Part shown: piece after piece, positions 45,627-57,818 of the stretch | Numbering within the stretch: position 1 is the first letter of the stretch | Layout of the letters: each line of letters begins with the position of its first letter | Made by a program: the position numbers and the translations under genes | DNA from: Calendula officinalis | Taxonomy: Eukaryota > Streptophyta > Magnoliopsida > Asterales > Asteraceae | Direction of reading: 5' to 3' | DNA: 64,000 bases | Assembly: GCA_963853835.1 (NCBI GenBank) | Contig: OY970835.1 | Coordinates: 7,059,501 to 7,123,500, forward strand | Notes under the pieces: model-generated | What the model saw: only the letters and a program-made list of their open reading frames with translations | Databases searched by the model: none | What the model was told of the DNA's origin: nothing

Positions 45627-48600
45627 AGCATTTTGACGAATTTTGTTTAACGGGTAACGCTCGCCAACCGATATCTTTCCTATAAAAGCCGCCATCCCAT
45701 TGAATTTCTTCAACAGCTCGATAAGCCCGATCTCTTGCTTCTTCAAGATCTTTTCCTTTGGCAGTTACTCCCAAAACCCGACCGCCATTTGCAACATAAT
45801 TTCCATTTTCATCAACATTTGTTCCTGCATGGAATATTTTAACACAAGGTGCTGCCAGCTCAGCTTCTTCTAGGTTTTCAATTTTGGTCCCTTTTTTGTA
45901 GCTGTTAGGGTAACCGTTGCTAGCCATAACTACCACCATTGCTGAACCTGGGGCCCACTCGAGAGTTACAGAGTTAAGTTCACCTTTACATGCTGCTAAC
46001 AGAACTTGTGCTAGATCAGATTCTAAACGGACCATTAACACCTGTCAAAACACAAACATCATAATTTCATTATTTTTTAATTGAATAATTATTAGCCGAC
46101 TTTTTATTATATTACCCAAAATCACATAATCACTCTCAAAACCGCACATTATAAAAAGAGTAAATTACACAAATGGTCCTTTAGGTTTTTATCATATTAC
46201 ATATTTGGTCTTTTAGTTTCATTAATTATTAAATTAAACTGATAGTCCTTATTTCTGAAATTATTGACAAGTTTGGTCCTTTACCTAAACAAACGTTAAC
46301 TTTTCCCATCAAGTATGGTCACGTGTGATGCACGAGGGACACATCTCAACCATTAATCAATAATAATCAATGGTCAAGATTAATCACATATTTTATATAT
46401 GGAGGGGTATCTTGGTCATTTGACACTCATAAAAAAAATTAATTTTTATAATTTTTTTTGTTAAAATACATCATGTGATTGTATCCTTGATCACATGTGA
46501 TTATACAAAAACATCACATGTGATCAAGTATACAACAATCACATATGATTGTTTACATGTGATCAAGTATACAATCACATATAATTATATAAAAACATCA
46601 CATATGATTAAGCATATAATCACATGTGATAATCAAATAATATTGTTTTTTTAACAGAAAATAATAATAATAATAATAATAATTAATAAAAATAATAATA
46701 AAATATGATAATAATAAAAAAATTGGGTTAAAATTAATATGAGTGTCAAATGACAAAAATACCCCTCCATGTATAAAAATATGTGATTAATCTTGACCAT
46801 TGATTATTATTTGATCAATAGTTGAGATGTGTCCCTTGAAACTACACAAAAATTAAAGACTACCTTGAATAATTACATATTTAGTTATATTAATTTTTTT
46901 TTATTAATAATTACCAAGAAGGCAAGAATCACATAATCATTTTCATAACCGCACATTATAAAATTGAAAATTAGAGTCTGAGAGATAAAACTAGCTTACC
47001 TGGCATTCGGGATCTCCAAACCGCACATTATACTCGATCAATTTCGGTAATCCCGATTTCTTCTCAATCATAAGTCCCGCATACAAAACCCCAACAAATT
47101 TACACCCTTCTTTCATCATCCCTTTAACTGTAGGTTCAATTATAGAGCTCATAACCAAAGATTCAAGCTCTCGGGTCAAAACGGGTGCAGGACAATACGC
47201 GCCCATTCCACCCGTATTCGGGCCCGTATCACCATCACCGACCCGTTTATGATCTTGTGCAGATTCTAAAGGCAAAGCATTTTCACCATCAACAAGAGCA
47301 AAAAACGAAACTTCTTCACCTTCTAGAAACTCTTCTATGACAATTGACGAGCCCGCGGGCCCGAATGACCCGCTTACGAGAATGGAGTCAACTGCTTCAA
47401 AAGCTTCTAGAAGATTCATTGCAACGATCACACCTTTTCCTGCTGCTAAACCGTCTGCTTTCACAACAATTGGGGCACCTTGTTGTTTGATGTAAGCTTT
47501 TGCAGCTATTGGATCTGTAAATGTTGCATACTGCAGTAAAAAAACCCGAATTGTTTAACGAAACAATAAAAAAACGGATTATAAGTCGCAATAATAAGAT
47601 ACAGTAAAAACTGTTTAAACTAATACTCGGTAAATAAGTAAACTCTCTAAAATGATAAATTTGTCCGGTCCTAACTTGGGCCAATGTAAAAAATTGAATA
47701 TCTCAATAAAATATTAAAATAATAATTTTTTGGGAGATCTCTTTATAATTTTCGGTCCCAAGAAAATCATAAATTAATAATTCATAGAAACTGAAGAATT
47801 TTTTTTTTACACTCTATTGCTATATGATTCAATAGTTGTCTGTTTTCCTTTAAAGTTCAAGTCTATTTGGAGCTCACCTCTAACTTTTCTTATGGCATCC
47901 AATAGCTCAGGTGTTGTATTTTGTTTGGTATATACTAATTTGCCTTTTTGTTTGGTGGGTACAGTATAATTATTTAAAAACTCTTTAAATTAATAATTAT
48001 TAATTTATCGATAAATTAATAACTCTCTAAATTTATATATTTCTCCAGTTCTGAGATTATTAATTTACTGTAATCAGTTTAAAAACTGTTTATAATTCGG
48101 GTTGTTTGCTTTTACTGTAATCTGATTAAAAGTGCAAAACCAAACAGCCCGAAATATAACATAAAATGAAGAAAAATTCAAACCTTAGCAGTTGGAATTC
48201 CATATTTATCACACAAACTCTTCATAAAATTCTTGGAACCTTCTAGAGCAGCAGCTTCTGAAGAAGGGCCAAAAGCATGAATTCCTGCTTTCAAAAGATC
48301 ATTTGTAAGCCCAGCAACCAAAGGGGCTTCTGGACCCACAACAACAAGCCCAATTTCCCATTTATGGCAAAAGGCTATAACTGCTGAGCTGTCAAAAATA
48401 TCAAGATCTGAAATACACGTGGCATCCCCTGAATTTGATATGCCAACATTTCCAGGAGCACAGAAAACAGCATCACATGATTGGGACCGTTTTAAAGCGT
48501 AGCAAAGTGAATGTTCTCTTCCTCCACCACCAATCACCAGTACAGAAACTCTTTCTTCTAAAATGCAAAAAAAATAAATAATAATAAATAAATATAAATA

Positions 48601-49427
48601 TCACTTTATTAATAAAATTAGGGCAAATGACACATAATACAATATAATTTCAGTAACTGGCTGTTTTGGTGATTATAAGTTTTTTAAGGTCCGTTCTGGT
48701 AATAACAAGTTTTTAGAAGGCCAATTTTGGCAATTATAGTGTGGTAAAAAACGTAAAAACTAATCATATAGGGACCACAAAACTTCTTTTAATTTACCCT
48801 ATCTAGTAAAAAAAAAACTTTAATTACCAGTATAGGTCGACTAAAAACTTGCAATTAACAAAACGGGCCATAAAAAGTTACAATTACCAAAATGAACAAT
48901 GCCTAAAATTACATCAATCGTCCTTGTGCTTTCTATGAAATTACAGATTTCGTGCCTCGATTTTTTCTATTTCACTGATAGTCCCTAATGTTGAAACTTG
49001 TAACATCAACCATCCAAGTTATGAAATTTGTAATGTTAACTGTCCTAATTTTGAAACTTGTAAGATCATAAAAAATTAACAATCTTTTTTTGCTCAAGGG
49101 AGTAAAATAAGTCAAAGGACCGAAATCCAAATTTACATACAAACCACAGGATGATTAATGTGATTTACTCTAAATTAAAGTTTTAATGTAGCTATGGTTC
49201 TCACCAGAAGTGTTATGATCCGATGAAACACTGTTGAAAATGGTGGTGAAGGATTGGCGGCGATTTAAATGATGATAATATCTGGAATTAGAAATCTTTG
49301 ATGAGTTCCAGTTTGTGGGTTGCAGGAAGAATAGTTGAGAAATTTTGTTTGGAAACTGGCTTTGATTTCCTGCAGGTAGTTGACCAAATTTCATGGAAAC
49401 TCCAAAACCATGTGAAATGCAAGCCAT
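45625..49427 (-). CDS. PUR2: phosphoribosylamine-glycine ligase (GAR synthetase), plastid form
   Basis: Complement of 45625-46041, 47000-47530, 48184-48557 and 49205-49427; all junctions are GT-AG and in phase, giving 514 residues. It catalyses ATP + phosphoribosylamine + glycine to glycinamide ribonucleotide, the second step of de novo purine synthesis. Residues 1-75 are Ser/Asn-rich without similarity to the enzyme core, as expected of a plastid (possibly dual plastid/mitochondrial) transit peptide. The N-domain has LVIGGGGREHSL and VVGPEAPLVAGL. The ATP-grasp part has VVKADGLAAGKGVIVA, then AQDHKRVGDGDTGPNTGGMG, and the family signature RFGDPECQ at the end of exon 3. The C-domain contains GGRVLGVTAKGKDLEEARDR. 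Nothing is missing. Introns hold MITEs. Plants usually carry a single, stand-alone GARS, as here. Confidence 0.95.
46161..46870. mobile_element. composite MITE block in GARS intron 3
   Basis: 46161-46345 is the left half of a family 1 foldback (TAAATTACACAAATGGTCC). It is followed by a family 2 element (46346-46870), whose arms GGAGGGGTATCTTGGTCA and TGACAAAAATACCCCTCC pair. The core 46470-46640 is dense in CACATGTGAT and CACATATGAT palindromes. Confidence 0.65.
48905..49170. mobile_element. degraded family 1 foldback in GARS intron 1
   Basis: Starts AAATTACATCAATCGTCC and ends GGATGATTAATGTGATTTAC, with the inner text more diverged than in other copies. It lies 34 bp from the exon 1 donor. 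Confidence 0.5.
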
Positions 49428-51260
49428 TTTGTATATTTTATAGGAGAACCTGTAGCAACACAGAAATTAAATAGTGTCAATATAACAGAAAATGCAAAAA
49501 AAAAAAAAGAGGATTTTAAATAAGAATAAGAAGAAGAAACACACTGTAAACAACTAAAGAGTTGGTTTCCTAGTGAAATCAAAGCATCATGCTAAATGCC
49601 ATATGACATAAGTGGTAGCAGATGACCACAAATATTTCCATTTATATTAAACAAACATGATTTGAGTATAATCCTTTGGTTGTTCATAGATTTCTAACAG
49701 TTTTAACTTAAAAAAAAAAATAGCAAATTAATAGAAAATGCCCTAGAAATCAAAGAAAGTAAGCAACCAACAAATGGCGGCAGTCGCCTACGCCGGCGAT
49801 GGAGTGCGACTGGCGGCGGTGCGAGAGAGTATGGCGATAGCTAATTATTTTGGGGCTTAAACCCTAAAATCCATATAAGCAATTCGATATATACGCATGA
49901 AAAATAGACAGAAAAGATCCAATTTTTCACTCAGGCAAATCATCGAACACTTTGCACGCGATATGCAACCCACAAGTAAAGAAACGTGTGCTCACCTTAT
50001 TATCAGCAGCAAAATTCTTCAAAGGAATCGAAACTGTATTGCATTCAAAGCCAAATAGGCTGGATTATATAGATAAACTATTCACCAATTGGCGGCCAAC
50101 CGGAGAGATGATATACAACGTTCTATTCGCTCTAACCAATGTTATGCTTATAATTTGTACGTTGTGCATATGTGATTGTACTTTTAGCGAGGTTTTTGGG
50201 GAGAATGCTTTTACATTTTATCTATTTTCAGTAGACCTCCCTAGATTTTTAATGTTTTCAATTGCAGCCTTTTAACTAAGACCAAATCCCGCCCTAAAAG
50301 TCTGGGTTTTAAGAATTACACCCGTTCGGTTTCGGGTCTTTCGGTTTCGGTTTTTCGGGTTTTTCGGTTCGGTTTCGGGTTTTTTTCGGTTTCATAATTA
50401 CCTTTAAATTTACCAATTTATTACCTTAAAAATTAATATTATGATTCAGAGTTTCAAACTCACAAACCTTAACTAATTTCATTATAAATAAAAACAATTA
50501 GTAAATTTAATATAATATAATAATAAATTCAACTAACATAATTTGAATAAGATTAATAATAAAATAACATCCAATATTTTTCGCAATAATATTAGTCTAT
50601 ATATTCATCCATAGAAGTTTCATTGCATGGTTGTTTTTCTTTTGCAAACAAATCTATATCAAATCTTTTAAAAATATAGGAATATTTTTATAAAACTTGA
50701 AATATATATAATTGCGGGGCGGGTTTTTTTGTTCGGTTTTTCATATGCCCCCGAAAACCGTCCCAAACATTCGGGTTTTCCAAATCAAAACCGTTGATAT
50801 CGGTTTTTCAAATGGTTCGATTTTCTCGGGTTTTTATGCTGACCCCTATTTTCTACTATCTCCTCACCAACTTGTTTAGCTAGAGAATTATACTCCGTTG
50901 ATTTGCATCGAGCAGAAATTTTAAAACAGAAAGCGGAAGGGGAGGTACCTGAATTGACTTGAAGATTGCCGGGAACAAAACATGCGGAGATGGAGTGAGG
51001 TGAAAGACTTCCGTTTGGTTCAAACCCTAATTCTACACCAATCTGTACGTAAGTTTCTCCCTTTAATAAATGCTTACTAGACACCTTGAGGTAAAATAAT
51101 CCAATTTAACGACATCATTTTTAGGTAATACTGTATAGGTTATACCTTAGTACTTAATCTAATAAAAATACCACATTTCGGTCCAAACCAAGTTGCAACT
51201 CTTTGAGGGTGGAAAGTTTATTTAAGGAACTTTTTACCTTATTAGTTTAATAGGGTTGTG
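49428..51260. other. intergenic between GARS and an upstream repeat cluster
   Basis: The first few hundred bases upstream of the GARS ATG should hold its promoter and leader; I see no clear TATA box. 50318-50400 and 50730-50850 are TTCGGTTTCGGG-rich and together look like a diverged hAT-type foldback. A minus-strand frame at 50785-51084 and a plus-strand frame at 49952-50275 are open, but I recognise no family. The first could be an exon with a donor at CAG|GTACCT, unproven. Confidence 0.5.
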
Positions 51261-51690
51261 TTCTATGTAGTCCATCTTTAAAACATAGTCCTAACTCCTA
51301 AGGGATAAATCTTAGCTATTGGATCAAAAAATCTCTTAACCACCACCATCAAATCACATGTGATTCCATACACAACTACCACCGCCGGCCACTGCCGCCG
51401 ACGCCCTCCGCCACCGCCCGGCGCCCGCTGCCGCAATCACATGTGATTGAAAGCCGGCGGCGGTGGGGAGGGGTTGCCGGTGGTGCAGACGGTGGCTGGG
51501 AGAGGTTGGTGGTGGTGGTGCATGTGGTCGGCGGTGTGCAATCACATGTGATTTAATAAATATGTAGTGGTGGTGGTGGTGTGTTAATGTATTGAATCAC
51601 ATGTGATGGTGGTGGTGGTGATTTGGGGTTGATTGATTCAATGACTGAGATTTATCCCTCGGGATTTCACAAAAAATATAGACTACCTTG
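51261..51690. mobile_element. foldback element with four AATCACATGTGATT palindromes
   Basis: Ends TCTATGTAGTCCATC and TATAGACTACC, with inverted inner blocks (AGGGATAAATCTTAGC / GAGATTTATCCCTC). Perfect 14-bp palindromes lie at 51352-51365, 51435-51448 and 51540-51553, with a near copy at 51595-51608. Between them are GC-rich CCGCCG and GGTGGT strings. It seems related to family 2. Confidence 0.7.
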
Positions 51691-52490
51691 AATGTGTTTC
51701 TAGTTTAATAAACCTAAATAAATTTAAATATTCAAACTTATTTAGATTTATTAAGTTAATATGTTAAAAAAAAACTTTTTAATAAGCTTTACTAAACATG
51801 CCCTGAAAATGATATTCACATCCCAACAATTTTTTTGTTAAATTAGTTTTCTGTCGTTTACAGTTTAAGTCATTAAAAATTGATGGTCTACAACCACCAG
51901 GTGACATGTGACACATAGACGTGCACATCAAAACCGGTTTTCAAATCGGATCGGTTTCAAAACCATTTCTAGACCGGTTCATACCTTGCCGGATTCGGCT
52001 CACAAATTAGCGGCGGAGCTTCAAGTGACTTTTTTCTTTGCTCTTCGACAACCCGTCACTCGAAGCTCTGCCCTTTCCTTCACAAACAGGCGGCGGTTCA
52101 AGATTGCATCGTAGTTTCAGGCGACAAACCGGTTTGAAAACATGTTTTTTTGTTAAATAGCCGTTAAAACCGGTTTTGATCCGGTCCGAACCGGATACAC
52201 ACTCTACTTCCCGAAATCAATTTTAAACGGAACCAGTTTCACCCAAACCGGTCTAAACATACAAGTATACAACCTATGTACGAATTAAAGACTATTGTCG
52301 TGTGAAACACATACTCAAATCAAATTAAATTATAACAACCACAAAACGCATGTCACCAACAAATTTACTTACCATGAAAAAGTTATTGTTGAAAGTGGGA
52401 AGACTATGTTCCCTTGTTTTCTACTACAAATTGAAATATACAACAATACAAGTAAACAAATACATATGATATAAACAAATTGTGTATTTA
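51691..52490. other. intergenic downstream of the CRTISO-like gene
   Basis: Contains the foldback at 51916-52206 and otherwise AT-rich sequence, including the 3' UTR of the minus-strand gene. No other gene is seen. Confidence 0.6.
51916..52206. mobile_element. hAT-type foldback, AACCGGTT class
   Basis: Termini TAGACGTGCAC and ACACACTCTA, sub-terminal AAAACCGGTTTTC at the left and AAAACCGGTTTTGATCCGG near the right. No clean target duplication. Same class as 40703-41258. Confidence 0.55.
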
Positions 52491-55400
52491 CTATATTCCA
52501 ACAGCATCAAGAAGTTGCGAGTGTTGCGAAACCGACACAAGTGAATTAGCAACAATGGCACCACTAGCAGCAACAGCCGGAACACCGATTCCCGGGAAAG
52601 TCGAATCTCCACAACAATAAAGTTGTGGGATTGGAGTCGGGTGTCCCGGGAACGAGTCTTGCCCGGCTTGTATTGCGGGCCCGTATGTTCCTCTGTTTCT
52701 TCTAAGGAATCTTTGGTGTGTTAATGGAGTTCCAACTAATTTTACCTCACATTTATCGCGATTAAAACCTGGCCCGAGTGTACGTTCCACTGCTTTCCAC
52801 ATTACCTGGGGTATTTGTGTAATTTTATCTAGTTTTTAGAGGGTGGTGATAGTTTCTAAATGGATTGATTCGGGTTATGTACTTATGTTTATCTTCTATG
52901 ATATGTGTTCAATGTAGTTTGTAACTTAACTTTTATGTAGTCTCAAGGTGCAAATCTCAACCATTGATCAATAATAATTAATGATTAATATTAATCACAT
53001 ACAATATTTTATAAATGGAGGGGTGTTTTGGTCATTTGACACTCACATAAATTTAAATCCAAATTTTTTATTTTATTTGTTTTATTATTTTTATTTTATT
53101 TTTTTCGTTAAAAAAGAAAACATCATGTGATTGTATACTTGATCACATGTGATTGCATAAAAACAACACATGTGATCAAGTATACAATCACATGTGATTA
53201 TATAAAAAATCACATGCGATTAAATATATTATCACATTATATTGTACTTTTTTCACGGAAATGAATAATAAAAAATATATAAAAATAATAAAAAACTTCA
53301 AAAAAAAATTGGATTAAAATTTATGTGGGTGTCAAATGACCAAAATACCCCTCCATCTATAAAATATATGATTAATCTTGACCATTAATTATTATTGATC
53401 GATGGTTGAGGTTTGTCTTTAGGATTATAAGAAAATTAAGGACTACATTTGAACAATTCTCTACCTTCTATATCATTTTTATTTTAAAAAAACATAAAAA
53501 AAAAAGGCAGTAAATGTACCTCAGATCTCTCAGCTTTAAGTTGCTTATATTGTGTACTTTTACGATCAAGTCCTTCCCAAATTTCAAATGGTTCTGTTCC
53601 TGGTGTGTAAGCATGTAAAACATGCTTGCCAGATGGCGCTAAATCTGGACTGAGTACACTCGGAACAGAGATTAATACCACGTTTTGATCAGCATCAACT
53701 CCACGTGCCCAATCATTTACAACTATGTGATGAATCCCTAAATCTTCACGGATTCCCTAATTATTAATTCAAGTATTCAACTGAAATGAGAAATCAATTG
53801 TAATTTTGATTAAGTAAACAAATTTGTTTAACAGTAAATTACACCAATGGTCCTTATGGTTTGTACCTTATTACAATTTTGGTCATTTAGTTTCATAAAT
53901 TACACTGGTTGTCCTTAACTCTGAAACTATTGACACGCTTGGTCTTTGCCGTGTACATCACACGTGACCAGACTTGATGGGAAAAATAAACGTCTGTTTA
54001 GGTAAAGGACCAAGCATGTCAATAGTTTCAGAAATAAGGACTACCAGTGTAATTTATGAAACTAAAGGACCATTGGTGTAATTTACTCTTTTTTAAAAAA
54101 CTCACCTCTGCATCAAACCCTAAATGCAGATGCATAAACGACTCACACTGCTTTGTATTTTGAATCCTTTCCTCATATGCTTTTGGAACAACATCTTTAG
54201 GCAGTAATTTTAAAGTATCCCACATGGAAGCATTGCTTACAACAGCTTTCTTTGCACGCACAAACTACAAATCACAAAATAATTAAAATAAATAAACATA
54301 AAAATTAAATAAAAATACAAGTCTTTTGTTACTCACTTGACCATTTCTTAACTTAACCCCAATTGCTCGCCCGTTTTTAATAACTATATTTTCCACATGA
54401 CTTTTTAGAGAAATTCGACCACCGAATTTTTGTAATCCACGAACAAGTGCATCAACAACTGCTCCACTTCCTCCAAGAGGATATTCTAAACTGCATCCCG
54501 GTTTATACCATTCTGCAAACATGTAAATCTGCAAATATGGGAATATAAATATCATATTAGTAAAGATTAAATTACACAAATGGTCCTTTAGGTTTGTACC
54601 ATGTTACATATTTGGTCCTTTAGTTTCATAATTACACTGATAGTCCTTATTTCTGAAACTATTGACACGTTTGGTCCTTTACAACAGACGTCTATTTTTC
54701 ACTTCAAGTATGGTCACGTGTGATGCACGAGGGGTAAATTTGTCCTTTTCCCTTTACCAATTTGAAACCCATAAACCCGTTTGTTTGAAGGGAAAAGTTA
54801 ACGTTTGTTTAGGTAAATGATCAAACATGTCAATAGTTTCAGAAATAAGAACTACCATTGTAATTTATGAGACTAAAGGACCAAATATATAATACGGCAC
54901 AAACTTAAAGGACCATTACAAGGCATGAAATGAGAAAAGAATGGACTAGGTTCGTCTTTTTCTTGGAAAATATGATATATTGTAGAGGTTGCACAATGGG
55001 CGGGTCGGGCGGATTGGATAACGAAAAATCTTATGATTCGACCCGTTTGGGATAAACGGGATAAAATTAAGCGGGTAAATTCCCACCTCTACAAAAACAT
55101 AATTCAGATCCCAAAAGAGCACGTGTAATTACTAATTACCATTTCTGCTGAAAGTACACCATCAGATTTGACTCCAGCAAGCAAAAAAGAAAGCAGATCA
55201 ACCCAATTCCTGATAAACGGATCTATAAGCCCCAAAGAATCAACAACTTCTGAAAAGGGTCTCAAAAGTTTTGTAGCACCAAGAACACCTTGTGGGCCCA
55301 TTTTTGCAAATGATTTAATTAATGAGACTGCATATCTTGATCCAGCTGTTGAAAGAACACCTAAATCACCCCTGATAGATAATGGTGGTAATGCCATTGC

Positions 55401-57818
55401 AGCTGCAGATAATGGAAGTATTGCATCCTGTTAAGAAATTGAGTGATATATTAGTAACTGATACTTAAATAAAGTGTACTTTAAAAGACAAGAAAATGCT
55501 ACTAACAAGAAGTTTACGCCATTCGACTACAGCGTTCGGCCCAGCATATGTCTCTAGATCCTGACATAAAAAACAAATAAAATATTGGATGACAACTTGT
55601 ATCTTAATATTCACTTATATAAACTGGAATTTCCATAAAATAGCAACCTACTTTTGTTTTTGTTACATTCTCATAATTATACTTTTTTGGCCTGTTTAAG
55701 TGATTATACTTACTTTGGAATTTGGATGTGCAATTTTGTTAATTTAACCTACTATTTTTCATAAGCTATCGATTTAGCCGTTTACAATAATGTGGCTCCA
55801 AATCACATGTACTTAATATTTATGTGGCTTATCAATATAAAAAAAATTAGGTCAGACATTTTTTATATATTAATAATCCACGTAATATATTAATTACATG
55901 TCGTTTGGGCCCATGTTAGCTTTGTAATTGCCTAAGTTGGTTGCTTGTGAAAAAAAATAGTAAGCAAAATTACCAAAACAACACATCCATAATAGGTAAA
56001 CCTGAAAAAAAGTATAATTACCAAAATAGAACACAGATGAATAAAACCGCATGCAACTATAGTAAAAGCAGTCATAAATATAATGAGGAATCAAAAACCT
56101 TAAAAAATTCAGTTGGACCAATGCGTGAAAGAAATTCCCCTTCAGGTACATAAACCATCCACGAGTCATACTTGGCACAGGGAATAGACTCACCCAATGC
56201 ATCCAAAACCTATACAAAATCAAACAAAAATACAAATAAATATCATATCACTAAAGAAAAACAAATATGATTTTAGAATTGTTAAATAAATAGTATGAGA
56301 AATACTTGTGCAAGTGGATTGGCCTGAGGACCTCTAGATTGGAAGCCCGAAAAGAGAGATGGACCAGAGTCAAATTTGTAATCTTTGACCTCAAAGGAAT
56401 GAGCGGCGCCACCTGGCAAATCATGGCTTTCCAAAACTAAAACATCTTTTCCATATCTTGCTAAAAGTCCACCACAACATAATCCACCAAGACCACTTCC
56501 TATAACTACAACATCTGCTTCTGCTTTCCCTGCATTATAGGGGGTGTTTGGGAAAGCTTATTAAGTATGCTTATTAGCTTATTAGCTTAATAAGCCCAAA
56601 AAGCTTGAAATTTCGGGTTTATTAAGCTAATAAGCTAAGAGCATCTCCAATGGGAGCTTTTTTAAAAGCTTTTTACTATTCTAATAAGTCTTTGAAAGAC
56701 TTTTTACCATTGGATTAATTAGCTTTTTCAAAAGCTTATTCCGATGACTTTTTTTCTACTAACCTTTTAACCAAGGTTAAATGTTTGTCCCTTTTAGTCC
56801 CCCATGTTTAATAACTTTTCATTTTAAACCTTAGATATATTATATATAGATTGTTTATTATATTTTTATTAGTTAATAAATAAATTATATAATATTTAAT
56901 GTCAATTATTATAATATTTTTGTACGAGATATTTTAAAAAATATTATATTTAGTAAGATGTCAAAAAAGTGTCAAATTATATATAGGAGGTATTTATAAA
57001 ACATTTGAGATAGATAAAGGTATATTAGAAATATTGTAAAAGAAAAAGCTTTTGGAAAGGTTAACCATTGGAGATGTAATTTATGAAAAGCTTTTTGGTT
57101 AGTGGATTGTTGATGTGGCAAAAGTAATAAGCTTTTGCAAGGTTAACCATTGGGGATGCTCTAATAAGCCCCCTTAATAAGCTTTCCCAAACATGCCCAT
57201 AATACAGCTCAACAGAATATATATATATATCACATTATCTATGCATCACAAAAGTTACAAGGAATTTACGTGTAATAATTGCTCAACATAATCCACCAAA
57301 CAAGTTATATTTCATGTACATAACTGTTTAATCTCCATTGCTGCAAATCCAAATATCCAATTGAGAATTGGCAATTTCCCCCTTTTTCGGTTGTTTTTTT
57401 TTCATTTCATTTTCTAGGTTTTGTTCAAATTGAACTCGTTAATCTGCAAATCCTTTCAATAATGGTTCAATTACCTGGATACCTCCGACCACTAGCTATT
57501 GCGGAAGCGTAAAATACTCAAATTAGCCAAATCAACCGTAAAATTAGGAAGATAATCATACACTACTAGATTGAACCTAAACTGAAATAGATTTGTTGAA
57601 TGATAGACTGAAATCATACCTGAGAAGGATTTCGGTTGTGTAATTGTTGAAGAGGATGAAGACGAAGCCGATTCCTCATCAGTAACGTTTGAAGAAGACG
57701 TTCGCGCCAAAATTGCAGAATTACGTTGTTTGGTAGGGTATACGAATTTGTGTTTGTTGAAAGAATGAGAAGAAGTAGGTTTGAAGAAGTTTCCTAAAGT
57801 AGCTGCTGAAGCTGCCAT
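52491..57818 (-). CDS. carotenoid-isomerase-like FAD oxidoreductase, plastid
   Basis: Complement of nine exons: 52491-52805, 53520-53756, 54106-54264, 54337-54528, 55140-55427, 55507-55560, 56099-56209, 56306-56529 and 57620-57818. All are GT-AG and in phase, giving 592 residues. Residues 1-66 (Ser/Thr-rich) look like a plastid transit peptide. The FAD dinucleotide fold is ADVVVIGSGLGGLCCGGLLA. The distal FAD motif is YCCGDSTFPGIGVPAVAASG, as in CrtI-type phytoene desaturases and CRTISO. Between them lie YKFDSGPSLFSGF, GGSGAVVDALVRGL and FMHLHLGFDAE. The sequence looks closer to the CRTISO-like paralogue (Arabidopsis At1g57770 type, from memory) than to true prolycopene isomerase, so the substrate is uncertain. 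The gene appears intact, and introns hold several MITEs. Confidence 0.92.
52931..53448. mobile_element. family 2 foldback in CRTISO-like intron
   Basis: Ends TTTATGTAGTCTCAAGG and TTAAGGACTACATTT. Arms TGGAGGGGTGTTTTGGTCA and TGACCAAAATACCCCTCCA are inverse. The core holds several CACATGTGAT palindromes (53130-53230). Confidence 0.75.
53833..54088. mobile_element. complete family 1 foldback in CRTISO-like intron
   Basis: 256 bp, the cleanest copy. AGTAAATTACACCAATGGTC at the left is mirrored by GACCATTGGTGTAATTTACT at the right. Most of the interior is complementary (AACTATTGACACGCTTGGTC / GACCAAGCATGTCAATAGTT). It ends 17 bp from the exon 7 splice donor. Confidence 0.85.
54568..54920. mobile_element. 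family 1 foldback in CRTISO-like intron
   Basis: Left end TTAAATTACACAAATGGTCC. The right end is decayed (AAACTTAAAGGACCATTACA). Inner arms such as GAAACTATTGACACGTTTGG and ATGTCAATAGTTTC are conserved. Confidence 0.75.
56540..57198. mobile_element. MITE with AAGCTTATTAAG ends, in CRTISO-like intron 1
   Basis: Termini GGGGGTGTTTGGGAAAGC and GCTTTCCCAAACATGCCC, extended by inverted AAGCTTATTAAG. The likely 3-bp target duplication is ATA (56537-56539, 57199-57201). It is itself split by another MITE (56639-57162). Confidence 0.7.
56639..57162. mobile_element. Tourist-like MITE nested in the previous one
   Basis: Ends GAGCATCTCCAATGG and CCATTGGGGATGCTC, inverted with one mismatch, with target duplication TAA (56636-56638, 57163-57165). 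GAGCATCTCCAA termini are typical of Tourist/PIF MITEs. The core is AT-rich and non-coding. Confidence 0.85.

Noticed and set aside
49952..50275. 107-residue ORF upstream of GARS
   Set aside because: No recognisable family, ends in AT-rich sequence, and the other strand offers an equally plausible leader exon; evidence insufficient.
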